Positions 33,813-45,566 of a stretch of DNA of 64,000 nucleotides are shown here, piece by piece. The notes below the pieces were generated by a model, which saw only the letters and a list, made by a program, of their open reading frames with translations, made no database searches and was not told the DNA's origin. The DNA comes from Caenorhabditis elegans (taxonomy: Eukaryota; Nematoda; Chromadorea; Rhabditida; Rhabditidae), in NCBI RefSeq assembly GCF_000002985.6, contig NC_003283.11, positions 2,294,001 to 2,358,000 on the forward strand, given 5' to 3'. The position numbers and the translations under genes were made by a program. Numbering within the stretch: position 1 is the stretch's first letter; every line of letters begins with the position of its first letter.

Positions 33813-35084
33813 CAAGGGAAGTTTTTACACCAGACACCGGACATCAAGATGACAATATTGCCATCTGATAATAGAAGGTTCTGGCTATATCCTCCGAAAA
33901 ATCCAGCTGCTAATCACCGGGGAGCTCCGAGATATTTTGGTTCAAAATTTTAGCACTGATTTCAGTTGATTTTGGTCCCTTCACCATTGTTTTACAATGG
34001 AGGACACTGTTGTGACCCTTGTTGACAAGGTCAAAATAGTCTACAGCAACGGCGAAGCTGCAAAACCGTTGATTTGTGGCCGAGTCGGTTGCAGCGTTGA
34101 CTGCCGTTCGAGACGCTGTGGTTCGGATCCTGCCCACGCCAAGCTTTTTTATTTTTTATTTTTTGCAAAACTCGGGCTCCAAAACACCCCGAAAAACAGT
34201 TTTTGAAGATTTAAAAACATGTCAAGCTGGAAACTGTTGAATAGAAATGCTCATTTTTGGTATGTTCCAGAAAGTATAAAGTCTATATCTCGGAAACCAA
34301 ATTTTTTCAGAGAAAGTGTTCAACTGAAAAGTTATAAATGAAGTTAAAATCTACAATTTCTCAGTTGATCACTTTTTTGTAAGATTTTTTTCAGCGGAGC
34401 TGCATAGCCTCAAAGACAAGATGTTTTGCAAACTTTGAAATGGTAAAACATATCAATAAAGCATCAGAAATAAGGAGCTGGACAATGAAAACAATGAAAA
34501 ATAACAAATTGATGATGCTCTACAAGATTTGATACGTTTTCAAAAAATTTTCGAAAAAAAGTTTTGGACCAAATTTTTCCAAGGGTTTTGGTGGAGAAAA
34601 ATTGAAAATTTTCAAAAAAATTAAAATTTCTATAAAGTTTCCAGCGCACTTCTAGGATTTTGAAAAGGGGTGTAACATGTTTTTAAATCTTCAAAAACTG
34701 TTTTTCGGGGTGTTTTGGAGCCCGAGTTTTGCAAAAAATAAAAAATAAAAAAGCTTGGCGTGGGCAGGATCCGAACCACAGCGTCTCGAACGGCAGTCAA
34801 CGCTGCAACCGACTCGGCCACAAATCGACGGTTTTGCAGCTTCGCCGTTGCTGTAGACTATTTTGACCTTGTCAACAAGGGTCACAACAGTGTCCTCCAT
34901 TGTAAAACAATGGTGAAGGGACCAAAATCAACTGAAATCAGTGCTAAAATTTTGAACCAAAATATCTCGGAGCTCCCCGGTGATTAGCAGCTGGATTTTT
35001 CGGAGGATATAGCCAGAACCTTCTATTATCAGATGGCAATATTGTCATCTTGATTTCCGGTGTCTGGTGTAAAAACTTCCCTTG
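33813..35084. mobile_element. Tc5-like foldback element, 1,272 bp
   Basis: Ends CAAGGGAAGTTTTTACACC are mirrored exactly (paired positions sum to 68,897), and the arms run about 400 bases each. TTA is duplicated at 33,810-33,812 and 35,085-35,087, a TNA site as for Tc4/Tc5. The roughly 460-base centre has no transposase. Each arm contains a tRNA-like stretch. The insertion is absent from the mirrored position in the left half of the pud palindrome. Confidence 0.88.
34060..34143 (+). repeat. tRNA-like (class II-like) sequence inside the foldback arms
   Basis: GTGGCCGAGTCGGTTGCAGC reads like a Ser/Leu-type D arm and GGTTCGGATCCTGCC like a T arm, ending CCACGCCA. The 5' acceptor bases do not pair with the 3' end, so it is probably not a functional tRNA. 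A mirrored copy is at about 34,754-34,837 on the other strand. Confidence 0.45.
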
Positions 35085-35443
35085 TTAGCAAAGAAGCTAC
35101 CTTTAGTAACAAGTTGTCTCTGACCACAAATAGGCCTACATAATGTAAAACGTCTCACACGGTTAATGTCTCTACTACGTATTAGGTGTAGGCACCGGTA
35201 GGCACTCTGGTAAGGAATAGAATTCCTGATTCGATATGATGTTCTTCAAAAATGTATTTTATTTTATAGGGCCCGCTCAGAAAACTTCAGAAAGTGTAAA
35301 TCACTTCTAGTGGACTGTTTTTGAGCTCAGGGTTTAGAATTCAAGTTTGATTGGTACGCATGAAAAATTATATTAGATAAATTACAATAAATTTATTGAA
35401 ACTTTTAAAGAAAATCTATTGATAAGAATTATTGACTGAAAAT

Positions 35444-35954
35444 TTAAACATCATGTCTATAGAAGTCAGTAGTCGATGTTCCACTCTTGGATACAAATTG
35501 AACTTCTTTCTCGAGAACCTTGATTACTGTAGTTTGGGCATGGTCTTCTACTCTCAAAGTGTGTTTTTTCCAATCAGCCCCATCTGGATGTCCACTACGC
35601 CAAGCTTCACCGAGAATACGAACCTTTCCATCAACCACTCCATTCTTATCGTCTACTGTAAATTAATTCCTTCAAAACTATCAAAATATAAGTTAACTTA
35701 CAGTTTGTCTCAATCTGTTTGATTCCATGAACCTTCCAATTATCAGTACCAGTTGTAAATGGTCCAGTGTTGTAGTGAACTTTCTCCAGAATTTGGGCAC
35801 TTTGGTTTGGCTCCAATTTCACCCATTTTGAAGCTTCCAATGCATTGCCGGTATACTGATGAAGCACTTGGAACTTGAACACATGGTCACTTTTGTTCTC
35901 AATATCCACTTTGGCCCATTGTTCTGTCACACCTGATGGTTCGTCGCTTGCCAT
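35444..35954 (-). CDS. pud-1 or pud-2: PUD family protein, right arm, minus (identical to 29,014-29,524)
   Basis: Exons 35702-35954 and 35444-35655 on the minus strand. The predicted protein (MASDEPSGV ... STTDFYRHDV) is identical in both exons to the left-arm gene, and the intron also matches. This fits the known situation that pud-1.1/pud-1.2 and pud-2.1/pud-2.2 encode identical proteins from duplicated loci. Confidence 0.9.
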
Positions 35955-36930
<976 letters not shown>

Positions 36931-37215
36931 TTTCATGTTTTATTTGTAGTTACTTTGAGTTTCTGTTTGAGCAGCGATATTCTTCGTAGGAGTACTTTTC
37001 TTAAGCTTTTTTTTTTGAAATAAAATTCATTCTCAAAACTATTTCCAAGCAAAGCTAATTTTTGATTGAAGCTAGATAATTGTCATCAACAGTAATTGTA
37101 GAATTTTAGCTTTTTCTGTATTAGGAAATCTACCGTTTCAACCTTTTATACACTTTTCTATCTTTCCACTATGTCCAATTTCTTTTTACAAATATAACAA
37201 ATATACGACAGCGCA

Positions 37216-37295
37216 AATGGGAACTAGGACTTGCACTCGTGACTCCCAGGTTGCGAACGGCCACCACAACCGACTGAGCTATCCCGACCCAGGTG
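37216..37295 (-). repeat. tRNA-like sequence (arm 2 mirror)
   Basis: Exact mirror of 27,673-27,752. Degenerate tRNA-derived sequence without a clear acceptor stem. Confidence 0.5.
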
Positions 37296-37915
37296 CATAT
37301 TTTCGAATGGCTAAATATTTTCAAATTACTGAACGAATGTTGTCAGTGAAAATTGTCTATTAATTTGGCTGAAAAATATTTTTATAAAAATACAAAATCA
37401 GGTCAGGTATTCAGATCAGTCTCAAACTTGATTCAATCGAGCCAATGAATAAAATAGTTGACTGAAAATCATTCCTGAGAACTTTGTAAAAAAATTACAT
37501 TATCAAGTTCAAGTAGTTTAAAGTTTGAAACATTTCCAAAAAGTGCAGGTTTTATTTTTTGAACAAAAAAATAATCTGGTAAATTCAGTACTAATTGGAA
37601 AAATCATGAGACAAATTGATTTTTTTTAATCTTACGAAAAATCGATTTTGAACTTCATTTAGAAAACAGACTCATAATATTCCACATTTGACTTTTTCAG
37701 ATGTTTTCAATTTTTAAGCAAAACTGCCAAGTTTGATATTTTTTAATGAGTTTTGAAAAGATAAAATCGGTCTCTTTTTTGCATTGGTCTGGATCTTCGC
37801 GATTTAGAGATATTTTTAACATTAGATGATAAACTTGAAGAACAAGGTTGCTCCGACATGTGGCGTACAAATGAACACATGCTTTTTCTCATTTTACTCC
37901 TAATTCTAACCAAGC

Positions 37916-38679
37916 ATGAACTTCTTGTTGATACTGACCCTAATTTCTATTATAGTGCGGAGTAGACAAGAGGTAAGTAATCACAAAAAGAAACAAAAAA
38001 AATACTGAAAATTTAGAATTTTCCGGTATTATCAAATTGAATCTACTTAAGTTCGAACACTAATTGACAGTGATTTTTTTTTTGAAAATGACTTATTCAA
38101 AAAATCAAGAATATAGAGATCCCGGTTTGTTCAATTTTTTAAAAAACCGTCAAAATTTTCGACATTTTTTGGTTTCCCATTTTTTGTTTCAAGTTTCAAG
38201 ACTTTAACCTAGAATTTGTCGATATTCAGGAAGACTTTGCTAAATAAACTACAAACTACAAAATGTATTCAGAATGCTAGTATGGATCCTTGCAACGACT
38301 TCTATGATTATGTGTGCACAAATGACACCAGAAGTATCACTAAGCTTAACTTCGCAAGTTTATTCGATGATCGAGAGATATTGGTAGTTTGCTTCCTGCC
38401 ATTTATCCTATAGTACCCAGCAATTTTTCAGAAACCGAACATCTCATTTCCGAATAACGGGACCTACATCGCATTAGATCAGATTCTTGAGCCGGATCGC
38501 TTGATGAAATGGTATATGACGGTTAAATCACTGGATACGGCCACCGTGGATTTGGAATATTTTTTCGAGACGCATTACGAATATATTAGCAAAAAGAACG
38601 ATTCGGAGAAATTCAGTTTTGCGGTGGAGACCCTGGAAAACGTTAATCTAACGGTAAATATTTATTTCAAAATATGAAG
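37916..38679 (+). pseudogene. M13 peptidase 5' exons, truncated at a palindrome junction
   Basis: Plus-strand duplicate of exons 1-3 of the M13 gene at 24.9-27.1 kb: signal peptide MNFLLILTLISIIV, then CIQNASMDPCNDFYDYVC and ISFPNNGTYIALDQILEPD. After exon 3 the donor and a few intron bases remain (GTAAATATTTATTTC), but the sequence then switches at about 38,672 to an irld exon. Reading through gives NLTVNIYFKI then TGA, formed exactly at the junction. It lacks the zinc site and is presumably inactive; a secreted fragment of about 150 residues is conceivable. Confidence 0.82.
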
Positions 38680-40110
38680 CATCTTATTGGAAGTCTACTT
38701 GTCCAGCAGACAGACTTCACAAGCGGAAAGTTTTTAGCTGGTTTGGAAACGATAGAGTGTGGCGGAGAAAATAGAGTTCGAAGAAACACAGACTATATAT
38801 CAGTGTCGGTAAGTACGTTACATTAGTTTTTTTGTTGCAAAAACGGTTTAGCATTTTCCAAAAAAGCCTTGACATAACAGGCCTCCAGCAATGTCTCTAT
38901 CTACTGAAATCAATCAATTTTGCCAATTTAGCAGTAGAGCGAATTTGCAATGAGCAACTCTGTGAGACAGACGCGGGGCCTGACGCCTGCCGGTCCTTTC
39001 GCAGCGACCGACACTTTTCGGGTTCCGCGCCTCACTGCACAGGAGCTCGCTGCGCAAGGCGGGCGCGACAAGCGTTTGGCGGATGCATAGAAGCCCTTAA
39101 CAAAAATTGTTACAGCAGTTCAGATGGATTTATAATGACGAAATGCTCGAATTAGGACTCACCAACTTGACAACAATTGGATGTCGCAATTTTGAAATTT
39201 CTAGTGGAAGTTTAACTAATTTGAATGTCCCAAATTTAAAGGTATTTTTTATTTATCAGTTTTTTGCAGTTCTCATAATAACAGCATACAAAAGTAATTC
39301 AGAACATTAGCTATTCATTGCCAACTGAAGGTAAAATTTCTGTTACTCTAAGAATTCAAAATGATGATTTCTGTTTGACAAGCGGCGAGTTGCTATCAAT
39401 TATTGAAACCAGTGTTTTGGAATTTCAAGAACCCAAAGGAAAATACTGTGAACCCGCAAGTGCTGTGGAAAACGGAAAAGTCTGTAATTCCACGTCACTA
39501 ACTGATGGATGTACTCAAATATTTGGAAGCTTGGTAATCGGACCTGACAATGAACAATTCGTGAGCCACCTCAAGAAAGTGGAAGTGATATTTGGAGGGC
39601 TTGTTGTTAATAACACTAATTTGACAAACATCGATTTTCTGGAAAGTCTCAAGTATATTTATCATCTTGATAGTAAGTTGAACTGAAATGAATAATAACG
39701 AGACATAATGAAGTGTACAATTTTACTAGTAAGATTCTAATCTTTTTCAGAAAAAGCCCCTGCCATTCAAATCGAGAATAACCCCAACTTGTCCAACTTC
39801 TCATTTCCCAGCTTGGTTGTTGCCCAGACTTTGCAGCAAGTGGTGGCAAATACCAAAATTATATTCAGTAATAACAATAATATACTCTCGTCGGACTCTT
39901 CGTATTGTTTCCGTCTCAAAAACATGCTCAACCTTACAGAGCGGGAACGTATATATTTTGATGGAAAACAGTGTGGTCAGTAATTTTATTTTATTGAAAT
40001 TTTATGTTTATATATTTAATTTATTTTCAGAAAACCTTCCAACCAAATCCACAAAGTCATTGGCTTTTGAATCGTTTATTTTTGCGATTTTAATCATAAA
40101 ATTATTGTAG
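38673..40110 (+). pseudogene. irld gene F, 5'-truncated inverted copy
   Basis: Plus-strand exons (about 38,673-38,811, 39,112-39,240, 39,303-39,672, 39,752-39,974 and 40,031-40,110) begin in mid-exon at MKHLIGSLLVQQTDFTSGKF and proceed to the normal irld end (ILIIKLL then TAG). The signal peptide and first L-domain half are missing because the duplication stops at 38,673. It is otherwise nearly identical to the complete gene at 40,489-42,251; one visible difference is DNEQF against DNKQF. It has no obvious start of its own, so it is likely non-functional unless an upstream M13 exon supplies one, and the junction stop argues against that. Confidence 0.82.
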
Positions 40111-40139
40111 ATCATGTGGTCTACCACGTGGTGTCAGGC
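38673..40139. repeat. Left arm of irld palindrome (mirror 40,460-41,926)
   Basis: Paired landmarks sum to 80,599 (39,318 with 41,281; 39,789 with 40,810; 40,110 with 40,489). Arms of about 1.47 kb, no net indel, with very few differences. The GC-rich GCCGAC repeat (38,965-39,090) is mirrored at 41,510-41,635. Confidence 0.92.
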
Positions 40140-40306
40140 TGTTTCTTTTCGGTTTGATCTACATAGATCGAAAATTGCGGCAATTTAGGCACAGATTTTT
40201 CAACTGATTTCGCATAGTTAAAAACGTGCTGACGTCGCATTTTTTTGGGAAAAAATTCCCGCATTTTTTGGAGATCAACCCGTAATGGGACAGCCTGATA
40301 CCACGT
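40126..40306. mobile_element. Palindromic MITE at the irld palindrome axis
   Basis: It begins CACGTGGTGTCAGGCTG and ends mirrored as CAGCCTGATACCACGTG, with CGGTTTGATCTAC/GATCAACCCG inside and GCTGACGTCGCATTTTTT. A relative lies at 61,263-61,441. The palindrome arms end within the left terminal repeat, and the end sequence (AGCCTGACACCACGTGG) recurs at about 40,460. Confidence 0.7.
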
Positions 40307-40488
40307 GTACACTAATTTATTAATAAAGTTATCTTATTTTATTTTATATTTTTTGCAAGTCACAAGTTTAGTTTCAAGCCCACTTTTAGTGTTTGATTTT
40401 CTAAAAAAGTCAGCAATTTTTCCACCTGCTTCAAATAAATTACCACCTCTTTTCTTCAAGCCTGACACCACGTGGTAGACCACATGAT

Positions 40489-42251
40489 CTACAATAATTT
40501 TATGATTAAAATCGCAAAAATAAACGATTCAAAAGCCAATGACTTTGTGGATTTGGTTGGAAGGTTTTCTGAAAATAAATTAAATATATAAACATAAAAT
40601 TTCAATAAAATAAAATTACTGACCACACTGTTTTCCATCAAAATATATACGTTCCCGCTCTGTAAGGTTGAGCATGTTTTTGAGACGGAAACAATACGAA
40701 GAGTCCGACGAGAGTATATTATTGTTATTACTGAATATAATTTTGGTATTTGCCACCACTTGCTGCAAAGTCTGGGCAACAACCAAGCTGGGAAATGAGA
40801 AGTTGGACAAGTTGGGGTTATTCTCGATTTGAATGGCAGGGGCTTTTTCTGAAAAAGATTAGAATCTTACTAGTAAAATTGTACACTTCATTATGTCTCG
40901 TTATTATTCATTTCAGTTCAACTTACTATCAAGATGATAAATATACTTGAGACTTTCCAGAAAATCGATGTTTGTCAAATTAGTGTTATTAACAACAAGC
41001 CCTCCAAATATCACTTCCACTTTCTTGAGGTGGCTCACGAATTGTTTATTGTCAGGTCCGATTACCAAGCTTCCAAATATTTGAGTACATCCATCAGTTA
41101 GTGACGTGGAATTACAGACTTTTCCGTTTTCCACAGCACTTGCGGGTTCACAGTATTTTCCTTTGGGTTCTTGAAATTCCAAAACACTGGTTTCAATAAT
41201 TGATAGCAACTCGCCGCTTGTCAAACAGAAATCATCATTTTGAATTCTTAGAGTAACAGAAATTTTACCTTCAGTTGGCAATGAATAGCTAATGTTCTGA
41301 ATTACTTTTGTATGCTGTTATTATGAGAACTGCAAAAAACTGATAAATAAAAAATACCTTTAAATTTGGGACATTCAAATTAGTTAAACTTCCACTAGAA
41401 ATTTCAAAATTGCGACATCCAATTGTTGTCAAGTTGGTGAGTCCTAATTCGAGCATTTCGTCATTATAAATCCATCTGAACTGCTGTAACAATTTTTGTT
41501 AAGGGCTTCTATGCATCCGCCAAACGCTTGTCGCGCCCGCCTTGCGCACGAGCTCCTGTGCAGTGAGGCGCGGAACCCGAAAAGTGTCGGTCGCTGCGAA
41601 AGGACCGGCAGGCGTCAGGCCCCGCGTCTGTCTCACAGAGTTGCTCATTGCAAATTCGCTCTACTGCTAAATTGGCAAAATTGATTGATTTCAGTAGATA
41701 GAGACATTGCTGGAGGCCTGTTATGTCAAGGCTTTTTTGGAAAATGCTAAACCGTTTTTGCAACAAAAAAACTAATGTAACGTACTTACCGACACTGATA
41801 TATAGTCTGTGTTTCTTCGAACTCTATTTTCTCCGCCACACTCTATCGTTTCCAAACCAGCTAAAAACTTTCCGCTTGTGAAGTCTGTCTGCTGGACAAG
41901 TAGACTTCCAATAAGATGCTTCATATTTTGAAATGTAGCTACCAACTGATCTTCTGAGAGATCACAACGACTATTGATTGCAATATCAGCGCAAACTGTA
42001 GTGCAGTTCTTTGGGAACCATGTGAATGTCTCTAGATTGAGCGGGTAGTAGGAGAAAATGCAAGGTGGGCCTGAAAAACGAAAATTTGACATTTTTCATG
42101 CTGTCGGACTTAATATTAAAATAATCAATAACTACAAACCACATCTCTCATTCAAAAATATTTCAGCGTCCTCTTCTGTGTCGAATGGCCCAGTAGTGTC
42201 ACAATTGGAAATGGCAATTAGAAGATGGAAAGTGAAAATTGTTTTGAGCAT
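40489..42251 (-). CDS. IRLD protein, gene G (complete)
   Basis: Minus-strand exons: about 42,146-42,251 (signal peptide MLKTIFTFHLLIAISNC, then AEIFLNERC), about 41,788-42,069 (FPKNCTTVCADI, LSEDQLVATFQNMKHLIGSL, FLAGLETIECGG), about 41,359-41,487 (MLELGLTNLTTIGCRNFEI), about 40,927-41,296 (FCLTSGELLSIIE, GKYCEPAS, DGCTQIFGSLVIGPDNKQF, TNLTNIDFLESLKYIYHLD), about 40,625-40,847 (AIQIENNPNLSNFSFPSL, ILSSDSSYCFRLKNMLNL) and 40,489-40,568, ending in a hydrophobic segment (FESFIFAILIIKLL). About 370 residues, secreted and probably membrane-anchored by its tail. The gene is intact. Its 3' three quarters are duplicated in reverse as gene F. Confidence 0.87.
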
Positions 42252-42404
42252 CTATTATAATCTGGAACTTTTTTTAATAAGTTTTGAAGAAACCCTCTGG
42301 AAAATGGAGCAGATGATTTTGTGTTCAAAATGGAAAGTGTTGGTTGCTAAGAGGAAGAAATAATTGAAAAACGGAAAAATTGGTTCTTTGAACACTTTCT
42401 GAAT

Positions 42405-42470
42405 AGAACTGCGCCCGACGCCTTGCGGGTCTACGGAACCCGCTCGGTGTCGGCTGCTGGATTTTTGGCA
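42405..42470. repeat. Short GC-rich GCCGAC-family repeat
   Basis: TGCGCCCGACGCCTTGCGGG ... CCGCTCGGTGTCGGCTGCTG, a truncated member of the GC-rich family, between the two irld genes. Confidence 0.5.
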
Positions 42471-43255
42471 TAGCTTTATTGGGTTTTTGTGTCCGAATTC
42501 CGATATCCGATGTCTATTAGAACTTCAGAAAAAAGTGCAATTCAATTTTTTCAAAACTTTATTGGAAAGAAAAAAATAACAATCATAAGACTAAGTGCAG
42601 AACATTTTTCAGATTTTGACGGAAGTTTATCTGAAAATGAACTTTTTGTATTTAATATTAATATTAAATTGCCTGCCCTAACCACAACTTTTCCCATCAA
42701 AAAACATCTGCCTATGGCCTGTAACATTCACAACATTTTGAAATCGGTAGCAGTACTTGGAATCGGAGGCCAATGCGTTATTGTTGTTCTCGAACACGAT
42801 AATCGGTAGTGCCTTGGATTTTGCAATCTGGAAGAGTAATTGTTCATGGGGTTGCACTAGAACAGCAAAACCTTTAATTCGGGAAATGAAAAATCTACCA
42901 AATTCGGGTTGTTCTCAACAAGAATAGCTGATGTGGTTTCTGGAAACAACATTGAGAAAAATATAATTTTTTCGAAAATTTTTTTTTGTTAGAAAATAGA
43001 CCGTAATGACCAAACATAACTGTAAAAAAATTATTTAAAAAATTCTAAATTCTTAATGATTTTTTCAATTTTTCAAAAATCAAGGAAACTGTCGAATTAA
43101 ATTTGAATTCCCGCGCGAATAAGTGACGTCATTTTTAAAGTTCAGTTGTTTTTTCGTTATTTTTTCTAAGAAATTTAATTTGGATCACTGTTTGTCGTTT
43201 TAAAACATTGTTTGCCGAAAAACAATAAAAAGCTTAGATTTGGTGTGTACTTTAG

Positions 43256-43765
43256 GGGTGGGCGGCAAACGATTGAAAATTTCCGGCAAATCGGCAAATC
43301 GGCAAATTGCCGGAATTGAAAATTTCCGACAAATCGGCAAACCTGTAATTTGCCGATTTGCCGAATTTGCCGGAAAAATACAATTTGTCGAAAATTTTCG
43401 GCGAATTGTGGTTTCGCACTTATTTTTTCGGAAATTTCAGAATTTCAATTTCAAATGGCAAAGTTGTACGCATCCTATGAATGTTCCTACATTTATTTTG
43501 AAAAGTAAGCAAATTCTAAGAAAATATGTAGAAAAAACGAAAAAACACTCAAAAAGACACAGTTTTAAGTGTTTCCGTCATATGAAAAATCCCTCTAAAC
43601 ATTTCCGGCAAATCTGATATCCGGCAAACGGCAAATCAACAGTTTGCCGAAAATGAAAATTTCCGGAAAATCGGCAAACCGGAAAATTGCTAGATTTGAA
43701 AATTTCCGCCAAATCGGCAAACCTGCAATTTGCCGATTTGCCAAACGGAAATTGCCGCCCACCCC
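43256..43765. repeat. GGCAAATTGCCG repeat cluster
   Basis: Alternating GGCAAATCGGCAAATTGCCG, GAAAATTTCCGGCAAATCGG and the mirror TTTGCCGATTTGCCG, flanking a 200-base unique stretch (GCAAAGTTGTACGCATCC). The same architecture recurs at 44,870-45,345 and 59,920-60,470, with smaller pieces at 63,158-63,265. It lies in irld I intron sequence. Confidence 0.65.
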
Positions 43766-44869
43766 TTGTGCGCCTGCCTCTTGCCTGCCTGCCTGACTAA
43801 GGCGCGGATAAAAACATAAGGCAGGCGAAATTAAGGCGAAGGTTTAAGAGAAAGTGACTTACTATCTAAAACCCAAATATATTTGAGACTGCCAAAAAAA
43901 TCGATTTTCGTCAAATTTGTGCCTCTGATAATTAATCCTCCGAATATCACTTCCACCATCTTCAGTTGGCTCACAAGATGCTCATTTTCAGGATCTATTA
44001 CCAAATTTCCAAATATTTGAGTACATCCTTCCTTTATTAACAAAGTGGTGACTGTTGAATTACACCACTTTCCATGTGGTACAGGACTCGGCGGGCTGCA
44101 GTATTTTGCATCAATTTCTTGGATTAACGATTTCTCATTTTCAATTAAATTCAACATTTCTTCTGTTGAAATGCAGAAATTTGAACTGGAAGGTGCGATC
44201 CGAATACCAACTTTTTCATCGATCGAGTTAGGAACTGAGAAATTCTGGAATTCTTGATATTGTGAAAATTTTGAAGGAAACCTTTAAAACCTTCAAATTA
44301 GGTAAGCTCAAGGTTTCCATTTTCCGACTACTAGAAATTTCCATAGAAAAGCAATTTAGGGAAGTTAGGTTTAAAAGTCCGAGCTCCTGTAGATTTGCAT
44401 TACCAATCCATTCAACTTGCTGTAAACTATTGATTTTTTGAAATTATCTTTAAAAAAAGAGCCCCACCGGAACCAAATTGTCCGCGATCGTTTTTCTAAC
44501 ACGGTTCAAACCGCCACACTCTATAGATTTCAAGCCAGCAAGGAATTTGGAGCTTTTCAACAATGTTTCCTTTACTAGTAAACTTCCAATTAGATGTTTC
44601 ATATTACTAAATGTAGATTTTAATTGGCTTTCAGTCATTGCAGTTCTGCTATATATTTAAATATCTGCACAAACTGTACTGCAGTTTATTGGAAACCAGG
44701 CGGCCGTCTCGATTGTTAGATAGTCATCGAGGAAAGTGCAATTGGGCTCTGAAAATCATTGTGGAAATTTTATTTTTTGAAAAAGAAACATTATTTGTTC
44801 TGCTCCCAATACTGGAAAATTAGAAAATGTTTATATTTCATTTGGAAGATTTGTATTTTTTCTCGATAA

Positions 44870-45345
44870 TTTGGCAAACGCCAAATTTGAAAATTTTTGG
44901 AAATTGGCACTGTCGGCAATTGCCTCCTACCATCATGAAACCAGGTGTGTGTGGGCGGCAAACAGTTTTTTCCGGCAAATCGGCAAATAGTCGAAATTGA
45001 AATTTTCGGCAATTTTTGGTTTTGCACTTCTTGTTGGAAATTTCAAAATTGCCATTTTAATTGGCAAAATTGTACGCATCTTATAAATGTTGCTTCATCT
45101 ATTGAAAAAAGTAAGCAAATTCTATGAAAATATCTAAAGAAAACGGGAAAAAATTCAAAAAGGCACAGTTTTCCGTCTTATGTTTCCGTTTGTGTTTCCG
45201 TCTTATGAAAAATCCATCTAAAAAACTTCCGGCAAATTGGTATCCGGCAAACTGCAAATCGGCAATTTGCCGAATATGAAAATTCCCGGCAAATTGGCAA
45301 ATCGGCAAATTGCCGGAATTGAATATTTGCGGCAAATCAGAAAAC
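44870..45345. repeat. GGCAAATTGCCG repeat cluster, second copy
   Basis: Same layout as at 43,256: GGCAAAC and GGCAAATCGGC motifs flank TGGCAAAATTGTACGCATC, then TTCCGGCAAATTGG and CGGCAATTTGCCG. It lies in the first intron of irld I. Confidence 0.6.
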
Positions 45346-45566
45346 CGGCATGTTTTTTTAAACTAACCACATTTTGATTTTAGAAAAACTTCAGCATATT
45401 CTTGGTCTGGCTCTTTTCCTTGTTGAGCACTAATAGTTAGAATTAAAGTTGAAAAACTGAAAAATTGATTAAGCATTTTAAAACGAACGAAAATTTGTGA
45501 AAACTAATTGACAATGTTAAAGCCAAGAAAACAGGTGAAAATCTCACAAAACTTTATTTCATCGGC

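Larger units (their letters stand above)
42551..45477 (-). pseudogene. irld gene I with an in-frame nonsense codon
   Basis: Minus strand. Exon 1 (about 45,368-45,477) encodes MLNQFFSFSTLILTISAQQG and AEVFLKSKC. The second exon (about 44,470-44,750) reads FPINCSTVCADI, then TAA at 44,657-44,659, then IYSRTAMTESQLKSTFSNMK in the same frame. Later exons are intact: LLNLTSLNCFSMEIS, the 43,865-44,246 L-domain exon (FCISTEEMLNL, EGCTQIFGNLVIDPENEHL), AILVENNPNLVDFSFPELK (about 42,868-42,943), LASDSKYCYRFQNVVNV (about 42,686-42,835), and a terminal exon ending IVIFFFPIKF at 42,551. The stop lies about one fifth of the way in. Introns hold GGCAAATTGCCG repeats and are longer than in paralogues. Either a pseudogene or a gene using an alternative splice around that exon. 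Confidence 0.75.

Noticed and set aside
39649-40950. Minus- and plus-strand frames shadowing irld F and G (for example PPLAAKSGQQPSWEM)
   Set aside because: Antisense shadows of real exons, mirrored exactly because of the palindrome.
42058-42363. Plus-strand frame of 101 residues over irld G first exon
   Set aside because: Antisense to the signal-peptide exon and promoter of irld G; no splice signals or homology on that strand.
43240-43617. Open frame rich in GKSANRQIA
   Set aside because: It translates the GGCAAATCGGCAAATTGCCG repeat; periodic composition, no independent support.
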